A stretch of 18,382 nt of DNA from Tubulinosema ratisbonensis (lineage: Eukaryota; Microsporidia; Tubulinosematidae): positions 1 to 18,382 of the forward strand of contig RCSS01000248.1 in NCBI GenBank assembly GCA_004000155.1, read 5' to 3'. Under the pieces are notes generated by a model. That model was not told where the DNA came from. It was given only the letters and a program-made list of their open reading frames with translations, and ran no database searches. This document shows, one piece after another, positions 9,052 to 16,196 of the stretch. The position numbers were made by a program, and so were the translations under genes. Within the stretch, counting starts at the first letter, position 1. Each line of letters starts with the position of its first letter.

Positions 9052-9300
9052 CGCCAAGTAGAGGTATAAATTCACAGAATATTATACAAGACTTAGATAA
9101 ACAAACAATCATTTGAGAAACATTTTATAAAAACTACTATACAAACCATAAAATATTTATGGTGGTATCAAAGAATTACTTATTTAGAAGTTTAATTTAT
9201 TTTTCATAAAATTTAAACATTATTTTAAATGTTGTTATTATTGTCGAGTTCACAGGGAATTTATAAAATAGAAGACGCATTAGGCAAAAGACTTTATCTA
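9052..9300 (+). pseudogene. possible decayed transposase fragment
   Basis: In one forward frame, interrupted by stops, 9052-9190 reads like QSFEKHFIK ... KYLWWYQRITYLEV. The layout resembles the part of IS1595/Merlin transposases after the zinc ribbon (GSFF ... helical segment with YLW). About 80 bp (9052-9130) also match 14562-14640, including a shared in-frame stop. Both the relic interpretation and the family are inference. The nucleotide match is direct. Confidence 0.3.
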
Positions 9301-9841
9301 TTTTAAATATTAACTTTGATTTATACCTTTTTATTCATTTTTTGTTGGTCTCTCATAAATATTAGAGGTAAAGATTATTCTAATTAGGATAAAAATTAAG
9401 ATAGTTATTTCCTAGAATTCTATAAAACATTACAATAATAGTTAATTATTAAAATATTACGATCATTTCAAATTAGTTGCTGTTAGAAATTTGTTTTTAT
9501 AGTAAGACCTTTAGAATATATTGGTTGTTTCACTTATAGGAAGTAAAATTTGATTATTGTTTTGTAAGCACTAAATAAATTTTCTTTAATTTAACATACT
9601 CTAAAAAAGAGGAAATAGTTCAAGATTAGCTTATAATAAGCAATAAAAATATTACTAGAATACAAAAATGACTCATTATACACTTAGCTTTTATGTAAAA
9701 AAACATGTTAAATTGTTATCTTAACTTAATACAAATCTAATTAGATTTTAAAAATTAAAATTTTCTTATGATTAAATCAAAAAATTTAAGTTTTAAACAA
9801 ACAATTTTTACGAATTGAGATTTTTATAGCTTATTATTTAT

Positions 9842-10909
9842 TTAAATAAGAAGCATGCTGTTAGGATTGATTATACAAGAGTTTCTACAGATATTTCTCA
9901 ATAAAACACTAAGACTTAGTATTATTTCCTTATTTCCTCTTATTAGAATTTTTGTAATTGCTCTTCTCGTTTCTACAAGTTGTAGAGCTATTAGTGATCT
10001 TATTGATTCATCCATTCCTTTTAAAGCAGAAGAAATAGCATCAGAAATACAAAGTAGACAGGAATCAAAAGCCGATTCAAGTTTGTTGATCAGCTCTTTC
10101 CTTTCTTCTTCGTTAGCTGCGACTAAGGCTGAAGATGTATTTTCGAAGATTGTATTTGTAATAGGAACTAAGCCATTATTAATCTGAGTTAAATATTGTG
10201 TCATGGTTACCAATAATCCTGCATTAGCATCATGTACGGCTGTAAATAAATCTGCTGGAAGTATGATAGCAAGCAATTTTTGGATATAGTTATATATATT
10301 TGCTTCTACTTTTGACAAAAAAGCGCCCTGCGTTTTATTTAGCAGGCTTGAAGCGGTTTTGGATGCTGCAACAATACTTTCATTTGCATGTATTACTGAA
10401 TTTTGAAATAAAATTAACATTGACTTTTCAAGAGAATTCAAACATCCGAGAATAGATGTCCTTAAATCCACGCCTCCCTTTTCTAAAATATCATTGATCA
10501 CTCTCAACAAGTTGGAAAATTCCGAGGAAATCTCAGAATTTACTCTTGATATGGTGTCTCGGCTGATAAACGAAATCGTAGTATAGAGTTCATTGCAATC
10601 TACACTAGAAGAATCTGTCGAAGATGAACTTTTAGCATTTCTTTTTCTTTTTTTTAAAACGATTTCTGCTTTCCTTCTTTTTTTCACTGGTAAATCACAA
10701 TTAAAATCGCTACATTTCAAATCTAAACAGTCAGCTGAATATGATGAGCTAGAAGATGAGTCATCGCAATTTAAATTACAGAATCTTGTACCTTTGACTA
10801 CTTTATCTTTGTTTTCATTAAGTATGAATTCAAACAAAAATGGAAGAGTGATGATGTTCATGGTGGTAAATTTAAAATTTTTTAAATATTTTTCAAAATT
10901 TAAGAACAT
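9842..10909 (-). CDS. probable secreted protein with NLS-like basic cluster (355 aa)
   Basis: I do not recognise the family. ATGs at 10909 and 10861 are in frame. The second begins the hydrophobic stretch MNIITLPFLFEFIL, a plausible signal peptide, so the mature protein is the same with either start. It is followed by a cysteine-rich, Ser-rich segment (about residues 44-71: C44, C48, C61, C66, C71 and a run of six Ser). A basic cluster comes next (K76-R90, KKRRK then KKRKR, bipartite-like), then a second Ser-rich linker. From about 110 to 345 it is a continuous series of amphipathic helices rich in Leu, Ala, Ile and Ser, probably a helical bundle. A signal peptide plus a nuclear-targeting motif is the layout of secreted effectors that act in a host nucleus. 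That is inference. A long AT-rich spacer lies on each side. Confidence 0.72.
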   Translation of the reverse strand: MFLNFEKYLKNFKFTTMNIITLPFLFEFILNENKDKVVKGTRFCNLNCDDSSSSSSYSADCLDLKCSDFNCDLPVKKRRKAEIVLKKRKRNAKSSSSTDSSSVDCNELYTTISFISRDTISRVNSEISSEFSNLLRVINDILEKGGVDLRTSILGCLNSLEKSMLILFQNSVIHANESIVAASKTASSLLNKTQGAFLSKVEANIYNYIQKLLAIILPADLFTAVHDANAGLLVTMTQYLTQINNGLVPITNTIFENTSSALVAANEEERKELINKLESAFDSCLLCISDAISSALKGMDESIRSLIALQLVETRRAITKILIRGNKEIILSLSVLLRNICRNSCIINPNSMLLI

Positions 10910-11972
10910 TTTTTTCAGATAAATAAATTCCTAAAATAGAAGTTTCTTTCTATAAAATAAGTTAAATTTTCTTTTTTCTAAAAAATATTATAAGAAACAA
11001 AAATACCCCTGATTTATTTTTTGTAAACGTTTAATACTGGTTTTATAAGTAAAATCATTTTACAATTAAAAAATAAAAATGAATCATTTTTTAGTTATAT
11101 ATAAAAATATCGAGATTTTTTTATCCCGGGGATCTACTTTGATATAAATAATTTTTTAATCTGTTTTTTTAATTTACGTCTAAATATTTATAAATTTTCT
11201 TTAAAATATCACTTGATATTTATGATTATTTATAGATACTTAGAGTTTTTATAAAATTATCAGGTCTAATGATCTAACAGTAAATTTATAAAAACTGCGC
11301 TGTTTTATTATTTTTAAAAAGATCCAAATAAGTCAAACAAGAAAAAATTTATATTAAAAAACTTAGAATTATTTCGTATTCTGAAAACATAAATCAATGT
11401 AAAAAAATCTCATAATAAGTAAAGTTGGAAGATAATATCTATAAACCTTAATAGGTTTGAGATCTAATTTGCTGATTGAATTTTATGGTTTGAAAGAAAT
11501 TTTTATCAACTTGATAATTAAATAAATGGTAGTTCCTACGAAAATTTTTCTAAAAACAAACTATCTCGCCATCCAGCCAAATCCAACCCAGATTACTACA
11601 ATATAATATAAACAATCATTTTTATATACAAACAATTATATCACTAGCACAAGGAATACTTGCAGGTATACACCAGTATATGATGTTTAAAATCTTAATA
11701 AATTTAAAATAAGATTTTATAAAAACATTTTAAATATAGCGTATAATAAGCTAAAAAAATTCTTATCTAACATTTACTTATAAATTAGTAAAAGTAATAT
11801 ATTTATATCTATACCTAAAATATTTTAAATAATTAAAAGATTCTATTCATATTATATTTTTTATAACTATCATAACATAATCAATTAAAAAATATCATTT
11901 TAAATTAAAAACATATTAAAAAAAAATTATATATTTCAAATTAATATTTAAAAAAAATTAATTTTTACCTAA
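10910..11972. other. AT-rich spacer upstream of transposase
   Basis: About 1 kb with no ORF of note and no recognisable RNA gene. A slightly GC-richer stretch lies at about 11570-11600. I looked for a 5' terminal inverted repeat of the Merlin element that would match the 12867-13007 side and found none. Confidence 0.5.
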
Positions 11973-12866
11973 ATGAACTTTACACCTGATGAGCTAGAAG
12001 TAATATTTTTGACTTCTACGAACAAGGAACTTTTACAGTTTCTTATGGATAGAAAGTTCATTAAAAATGAATTTTTCTGCCCGAAATGTCATCATGCCGC
12101 AAAGAATGTCAAATATTTGCGAAGTATTGATGAATGTGCTTGGAGATGCATGCAAAGTGCATGTCCAAGTTACAAAAAATACTATTCTATACGAGCAGGT
12201 TCTTTTTTTGAACCATTTAGCTTAAAAATGTCCTCCATACTGAGAATTCTTCTTAAGTATGCATGCAGACAGCCGATGCACAGCATTAAAATTTCATTGG
12301 ATGTTTCGGCTAGCACCATTGAAAAAGTAATAAACAGGCTAATTGAAAAAATACCTGAAACTGACTTTTCCAATAATAAGTTTGGCGGGCCTGACTCTGT
12401 GGTACAAATCGATGAGACAATTCTTAATTATAAGTGCAAAAGCCACAGAGGAAGGTCTTCTACTAACAGAACAGATTCAATCTGTATTGTAGAGGTAAAA
12501 AGTAGCATTACTAGGTGTTTTGCCAAAGTTATACCTGATAAAAAATCAAGAACCTTAGTTCCAATTATTTGCTCACAAGTAGCTAATAATTCTATCATTT
12601 GGACAGATGAGCATAAAAGTTATGCTAAATTAGAAGATTTTGAATTTTACCATGGTACCGTATGCCACAAATATGAATTTATGTGTAGTGCAACAGGTAT
12701 CAACACGCAAGCAGTAGAATCATTTAATAATGAATTAAAATTAGAGATAAAGCGCCGTAAAGGAATCAAAACGGAAAAAAGAGAAAAGTTTTTAAAAGAA
12801 TTTTGTTTTTTATTTAATAACAAAAGAAATTTATTACAAAAAATATTGGAGTTAATTAAAATTTAA
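11973..12866 (+). CDS. Merlin/IS1016-type (IS1595 group, ISXO2-like) DDE transposase
   Basis: Transposase expected to cut and paste a class II element. The frame is intact at 297 aa, close to full length for the family. An N-terminal zinc ribbon uses C36-x2-C39 and C59-x4-C64 and is followed by the typical R-x-GSFF motif (about residue 78). A helical segment leads to the DDE core: D147 in QIDETIL, D212 in WTDEHKSY and E249 in NTQAVESFNNELK, spacing D-64-D-36-E. A basic tail follows. The ATG context is ttttacctaaATG. The copy lies between a secreted-type gene and the Csm1-like gene. I found no terminal inverted repeats or 8-bp duplication, so it may be an old copy with eroded ends or a captured gene. 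Codon use is less AT-biased than in most of the neighbourhood. Confidence 0.88.
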   Translation: MNFTPDELEVIFLTSTNKELLQFLMDRKFIKNEFFCPKCHHAAKNVKYLRSIDECAWRCMQSACPSYKKYYSIRAGSFFEPFSLKMSSILRILLKYACRQPMHSIKISLDVSASTIEKVINRLIEKIPETDFSNNKFGGPDSVVQIDETILNYKCKSHRGRSSTNRTDSICIVEVKSSITRCFAKVIPDKKSRTLVPIICSQVANNSIIWTDEHKSYAKLEDFEFYHGTVCHKYEFMCSATGINTQAVESFNNELKLEIKRRKGIKTEKREKFLKEFCFLFNNKRNLLQKILELIKI

Positions 12867-12964
12867 ATGCAAAAAATGTTTTTTAAATTTAAATTTTATA
12901 AATTGTTTTTACCCCTTAAATATTTTTATGAAATTTATTTTATTCTTATTAATATTCTGTATCT

Positions 12965-12990
12965 TATTTTATTTTATTTTATTTTATTTA
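12965..12990. repeat. TTTTA microsatellite
   Basis: About five tandem copies of TTTTA in the 141-bp gap between the transposase stop and the Csm1-like start. Length polymorphism is likely. Confidence 0.7.
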
Positions 12991-12995
12991 TTTAA

Positions 12996-12998
12996 CCC
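12996..12998 (+). promoter_or_regulatory. CCC start-site signal of Csm1-like gene
   Basis: The context is aacccattttanaaATG. CCC lies nine bases before the ATG and fits the microsporidian upstream signal. It supports the start at 13008. Confidence 0.5.
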
Positions 12999-13007
12999 AT
13001 TTTANAA

Positions 13008-13523
13008 ATGAAAACTCCACGCAAAAGAATTTGTTTCAAAACTCCTAAAAGAAAACCCATCAAAAATACAAAATCATTCAGCATAGAAAGTAAATCCTAC
13101 CTTTCCCAAGACTCATCCCAATATCATAAAAATAAAATTATAGCAGATAAGGAAAACATAGAAACCAGGTTAGAACTAGAAGTAGCACAAACAGAAGAGA
13201 AACTAATTCAAGCTTACATAGAAGAGAATAAGTTTTTGAGAGAAATTAATTCAGACGTACTTCTCTTCAAAAAATTTTTAGGATTAGAAATAAAGATACT
13301 TGATGTTGGTTTATATGAGTTTTCTCAGAGAATAGATAGTAGGTTTATTAAGTTTACCTTATTAGAAGAGGATGATTCTTTGGTTTATAAATTGATAGAT
13401 TGTTTTGGTTTGGAATTGGCAGGATTTTTTATGGAAAAGATTGTTTTTAAGAAAACAGATATTTTTAAGTTTTTTTATAAAATATTTGAAATGTTTTTAA
13501 TGAAGGAATGTAAAATTGATTAA
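13008..13523 (+). CDS. probable monopolin complex subunit Csm1/Pcs1
   Basis: Csm1/Pcs1 acts at kinetochores and rDNA, linking kinetochore-microtubule attachments, and in yeast is a homodimer with an N-terminal coiled coil and a C-terminal globular domain. This 171-aa protein has that layout. A basic N-terminus carries two Cdk-type sites (T3-P-R-K and T12-P-K-R). A KEN sequence stands at 48-50, and a coiled coil spans about 48-92. The compact C-terminal domain starts at LGLEI (about 91). It then follows the family pattern: hydrophobic strands, a variable turn, IKFTLLEEDDSLVYKL, and a final EKIVF...IFKFFYKIFEMFL helix. The assignment rests on this pattern without an alignment. Spc24/Spc25-type RWD proteins are the main alternative. 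Cdk sites and KEN suggest cell-cycle control (inference). Confidence 0.6.
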   Translation: MKTPRKRICFKTPKRKPIKNTKSFSIESKSYLSQDSSQYHKNKIIADKENIETRLELEVAQTEEKLIQAYIEENKFLREINSDVLLFKKFLGLEIKILDVGLYEFSQRIDSRFIKFTLLEEDDSLVYKLIDCFGLELAGFFMEKIVFKKTDIFKFFYKIFEMFLMKECKID

Positions 13524-13787
13524 TAAATTAAAAAAATAAAATATTAAATATAAAATATTAAATTAATAAATTAAATAAAATTTAATATTTAAATTAATAA
13601 ATAAATCAAATACAAATGAAATATTAATAAATATTTTAATGAACAGTAAAATAATAATACTATAATTTTTCATTTTCAAACAATAAAATTGCTGTAAGAT
13701 TTTACATTCAACCCTCAATCTAAGAATTATACAAATATTTAAGTAAAAACTTAATTAAGTTCTAAAGATTGATATTATAGATTTTAT

Positions 13788-13849
13788 ATTTGTCATTTTG
13801 ATTAAATGCCAGTTAATAAAAAAACTGTCATTTAATCAAAGTGACAAAA
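13788..13849. repeat. 27-bp inverted repeat / long stem-loop
   Basis: The arm 13788-13814 and the reverse complement of 13823-13849 agree at 24 of 27 bases, and one of the three differences is a G-U type pair. The loop is 8 bases. This is far longer than the other palindromes in the window. It begins about 265 bp after the stop codon of the Csm1-like gene. It could be a minute foldback element or the stem of a small structured RNA. I cannot choose between them. Confidence 0.7.
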
Positions 13850-13940
13850 AACATGTAAAAATTCTCTAAAATTTTTATACATTAATATTTGAGACAAAAA
13901 GGATTGCAAAAGGAAAATGGTTTTTCAAACTTAATATTTT

Positions 13941-13957
13941 AATTAATTATACTGAAT
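13941..13957. repeat. target-site duplication, left copy
   Basis: The 17-bp sequence aattaattatactgaat is repeated exactly at 14176-14192 and brackets the retroposon. Exact matching suggests a fairly recent insertion. Confidence 0.85.
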
Positions 13958-14175
13958 CCTGTAACCAAAACCCGCAAGGTAAGATAGAATTAGGCAGTCA
14001 ATAGAGTGTACGGGGGTGGGTTTTAGCGGGTGAAAGGCTCGCAGTATCTTGAGCTATACTTAAGTATGGAGAAACATATTTTACCCTATGTTTCCGTCGA
14101 CTAGGTATAAATATTCTTGTAAAGAAGGTATAGCGAAAATATCTTCGTATGGATTTTCCATCCCTAGGCAAAAAA
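13958..14175 (+). mobile_element. SINE-like or 5'-truncated LINE retroposon, 218 bp
   Basis: A 218-bp insert starts at cctgtaacc and ends in CCTAGGC plus an A tail. It lies between perfect 17-bp direct repeats and is clearly GC-richer than its surroundings. The last 47 bp before the tail recur in inverted orientation at 1948-1994. It has no long ORF. It contains structured segments: ACCCGC (13970-13975) can pair with GCGGGT about 50 bases later, ATACTTAAGTAT is a perfect palindrome (14056-14067), and 14068-14078 pairs with 14087-14095 with a two-base bulge. A 3' terminal hairpin (ATGGA-ttt-TCCAT, 14149-14161) precedes the end. This fits a non-autonomous element or the 3' end of a LINE. I could not confirm a tRNA, 5S or 7SL ancestry or clear A and B boxes. 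Confidence 0.85.
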
Positions 14176-14192
14176 AATTAATTATACTGAAT
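14176..14192. repeat. target-site duplication, right copy
   Basis: Exact second copy of the 17-bp sequence at 13941-13957, directly after the A tail of the retroposon. The first two A bases are shared between tail and duplication. Confidence 0.85.
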
Positions 14193-14561
14193 ATTTGAAA
14201 ATTAATTATTTTTAGTGTTGTAAAATCATTGCTGTTTAATAGATTTAATATTTGTCATATCCTTGGGGATATAATCAGAACACCAAGTGGTTTAAATAGA
14301 TAGACTTCAAATAATGTTTTATAGTTTGTTTTTATTCATTGATGATTTAATGAGTACTAGTCAATTTTTCTTCATAACCAATAATTTATAACAAAAGTCA
14401 CTTACGAAAGTTTAATGATAGAGGTTGTTTAAGTATTAACACCATCAAATATATAAAATATGTTATTATTTTAACAGAAAATAGCATAATTTATTTACAA
14501 ATTATATAGAAAAGAACTTAAAAACTGATGGAACATATTCCACCAATGAACAATAAATACT

Positions 14562-14700
14562 CTCCAAATAAAAGTATAAATATTCAGCAGAGCTAAAGAG
14601 ATGGAGTTTAATAGACAATCATTTAAGAAACAATTTGTAATAAGTATTTATTTAAATTATGAAATATAGAAAGTAAACCAAAGAGATTTCATAACTACAT
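14562..14700 (+). pseudogene. possible decayed transposase fragment, second copy
   Basis: 14562-14640 aligns with 9052-9130 along its length. It includes caatcattt(a/g)agaaaca and a shared TAA in the same relative place. The frame reads NRQSFKKQF here and NKQSFEKHF there. Preservation of similarity at protein level suggests both are remnants of one coding element. The transposase label is tentative. Confidence 0.28.
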
Positions 14701-14806
14701 AAAAAATAAATTAACACAATATCACCAGATTATATTGTAATTTTCATTATTAAAAGTATAAAAATAATAAAACAAATAATTTATTTTTTAATTTAGAAAA
14801 ATTTAT

Positions 14807-15255
14807 TTATTTTTTCATAATTTTAACATTCTTGTATTTTTTTAATACTCTCATACTCTCCTTTTCTCTGTTAACACTTTTTTTCTTATTTACTTCTTTG
14901 GTATCTTCTTTAATTTTATCATCAATCACCAAATTACAATACACTTCATTTACATTAGCCTCTAAATTAATCTCTTCTACTATTTCTTTAAAAAGAACAG
15001 CCATCTCTTCTTTTGTCATATCAATCTTCTCTTCGTACTCCTCTTCTATCTTTTGGATTTGTTTTTGAGGTTGAACAAAATTATCAAAATTTTTCTCGAA
15101 AAGCCTGGTTTTTATTAATTTTATGTAATTGAATGAATCTTCTATCTTTCCTTTTAGTTTATCAAATTCTATGTNATTGANTNNNTNAATAAACTGTCTT
15201 TGTTTCTTTCTTTACAAGTTACTTCACCAGTGTATTTCCATTCTTTATTAATCAT
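14807..15255 (-). CDS. hypothetical coiled-coil protein (about 149 aa), frame broken in an N cluster
   Basis: I do not recognise the family. The uninterrupted 3' part encodes a charged helical protein with a Lys-rich tail. The first ATG in that frame is at 15019, but the same frame stays open upstream to the Ns at 15175-15187 (IEFDKLKGKIEDSFNYIKL and onward). On the far side of the Ns an ATG at 15255 starts MINKEWKYTGEVTCKERNKD in a different frame. The simplest reading is one gene of about 149 codons from 15255 to 14807, with an unresolved one- or two-base error in the N cluster. Residues about 30-95 form amphipathic helices with coiled-coil character. There is no signal peptide. No CCC motif is visible upstream. 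Confidence 0.6.
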
Positions 15256-15725
15256 ACGGTAATTAAATAATAAAAAAAATTTTAATATTTAAATAAAAAA
15301 AATATTTAAAATAAAAAATTTTTTTACAGATTGCTTGTTTATAAAATCAATCAATGATATTTGAATTTAAATATTCTTTATAAATTTATTAAAATAAAAG
15401 GAGTTGAAATTATCTCTTCAAGTAAAATTACTTATAAAAAATTTAATTATTTTATTAAATTTTAACATTTAAAATCAATTTTCTTTTTTCGGTTAATATG
15501 ATTTAAAATGTTAAAATATTATTCAAAACATTGGTTTTTAGAATAAACAAATGGTAAAAACGTATTAATTTCTTTGAATTAAAATCCGATAATTTAATCT
15601 TACATCAGTAGTAAGGGTAAAAAACTTTTTTATGAATTTATAACCAGATGAAATAATTACAATAATTGAAATTAGGTAAATTATAATAAAAACTTATAAA
15701 TCGAAAAAAATGGAACCCCATAATT
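15256..15725. other. AT-rich divergent spacer
   Basis: A 470-bp 5' spacer between the minus-strand coiled-coil gene and the plus-strand gene at 15726. I see no ORF, RNA gene or repeat except the CCCC signal at its right end. Confidence 0.5.
15716..15719 (+). promoter_or_regulatory. CCCC start-site signal
   Basis: The context is ggaaccccataattATG. The CCCC ends six bases before the ATG at 15726, as in other microsporidian genes. An out-of-frame ATG at 15710 upstream of the motif gives only 12 codons, so the start at 15726 is preferred. Confidence 0.55.
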
Positions 15726-16196
15726 ATGCATTTGTTGAGACTGATTAACAGTGTACTCTCTCCATCCTTATGGAAGAAAATGGATTATAATTTGATTGCA
15801 GAAGAAGCAAAGAGTCTGAGTGATAAAATGACCGGAGCCCACATAGAAAAAATATTTCTAGTAAACGTGCTAACAGCACATACCTTGGAACAATCCCAGT
15901 CTAATAATGACTTTTTCAAAAACTCTAAAGCTGCATCGGTAGATCAACAAGAGGTACTTAGAAATGCAGCAAAAATACTCTTAAAAGACAAACCCAACGA
16001 AACATTAAAAACAGATCTTTTGAATTATTTTTACGGTTTTTGGGACTCAGCAACTAACAGGAATAAAAAGTTAACAGATGAAGTAAAAAAGATACTTTCC
16101 AAACTTATTATTCTGTCTGAAATGATCATAAGCGGGAAGATGGAGAATACACGGTCAGGAATAGTGAAATTATCCCCAAAATTTCTGGAATCGTAG
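15726..16196 (+). CDS. 5' part of frameshifted long coiled-coil gene
   Basis: 156 codons, starting just after a CCCC signal. The first 16 residues (MHLLRLINSVLSPSLW) are moderately hydrophobic and could be a weak signal or anchor sequence. The rest is predicted helical and polar. Coding quality ends near 16135: beyond it this frame gives a short tail and a stop at 16194-16196, while another frame continues without a break into the large ORF downstream. I therefore read this as the N-terminal part of one protein of about 854 residues. Family not recognised. Confidence 0.6.
   Translation: MHLLRLINSVLSPSLWKKMDYNLIAEEAKSLSDKMTGAHIEKIFLVNVLTAHTLEQSQSNNDFFKNSKAASVDQQEVLRNAAKILLKDKPNETLKTDLLNYFYGFWDSATNRNKKLTDEVKKILSKLIILSEMIISGKMENTRSGIVKLSPKFLES

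Larger units (their letters stand above)
7463..9841. other. long gene-poor AT-rich region with relics
   Basis: About 2.4 kb without an intact gene. It contains a small frameshifted ORF on the minus strand (7880-8084) and a diverged direct repeat pair (7538-7646 and 8556-8684). Short stem-loops are present: 7536-7552, 8452-8470 and 8911-8940. A segment at about 9050-9300 reads in one frame like a decayed transposase. I found no tRNA or other known RNA gene. Confidence 0.6.
13524..14806. other. spacer with stem-loop, retroposon and relic
   Basis: About 1.3 kb without an intact gene. It holds the long stem-loop at 13788-13849, the retroposon at 13958-14175 with flanking duplications, and a relic at about 14562-14700 matching 9052-9130. 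The rest is AT-rich sequence with nothing I can identify. Confidence 0.6.

Noticed and set aside
8776..11140. Short similarity ggggttgatctac (about 8777) and ggggatctac (about 11127) as possible shared element ends
   Set aside because: Only about ten bases match and the flanking sequence does not align, so it is not enough for a repeat claim.
12928..13011. 27-codon very hydrophobic ORF preceded by ACCCC and overlapping the Csm1-like ATG as ATGA
   Set aside because: Most of it is a translated TTTTA microsatellite, one codon contains an N, and the CCC nearer 13008 explains the start of the real gene.
13958..14100. tRNA- or 5S-derived head of the retroposon with Pol III A and B boxes
   Set aside because: No segment fits the box consensus sequences well enough; the ancestry stays open.
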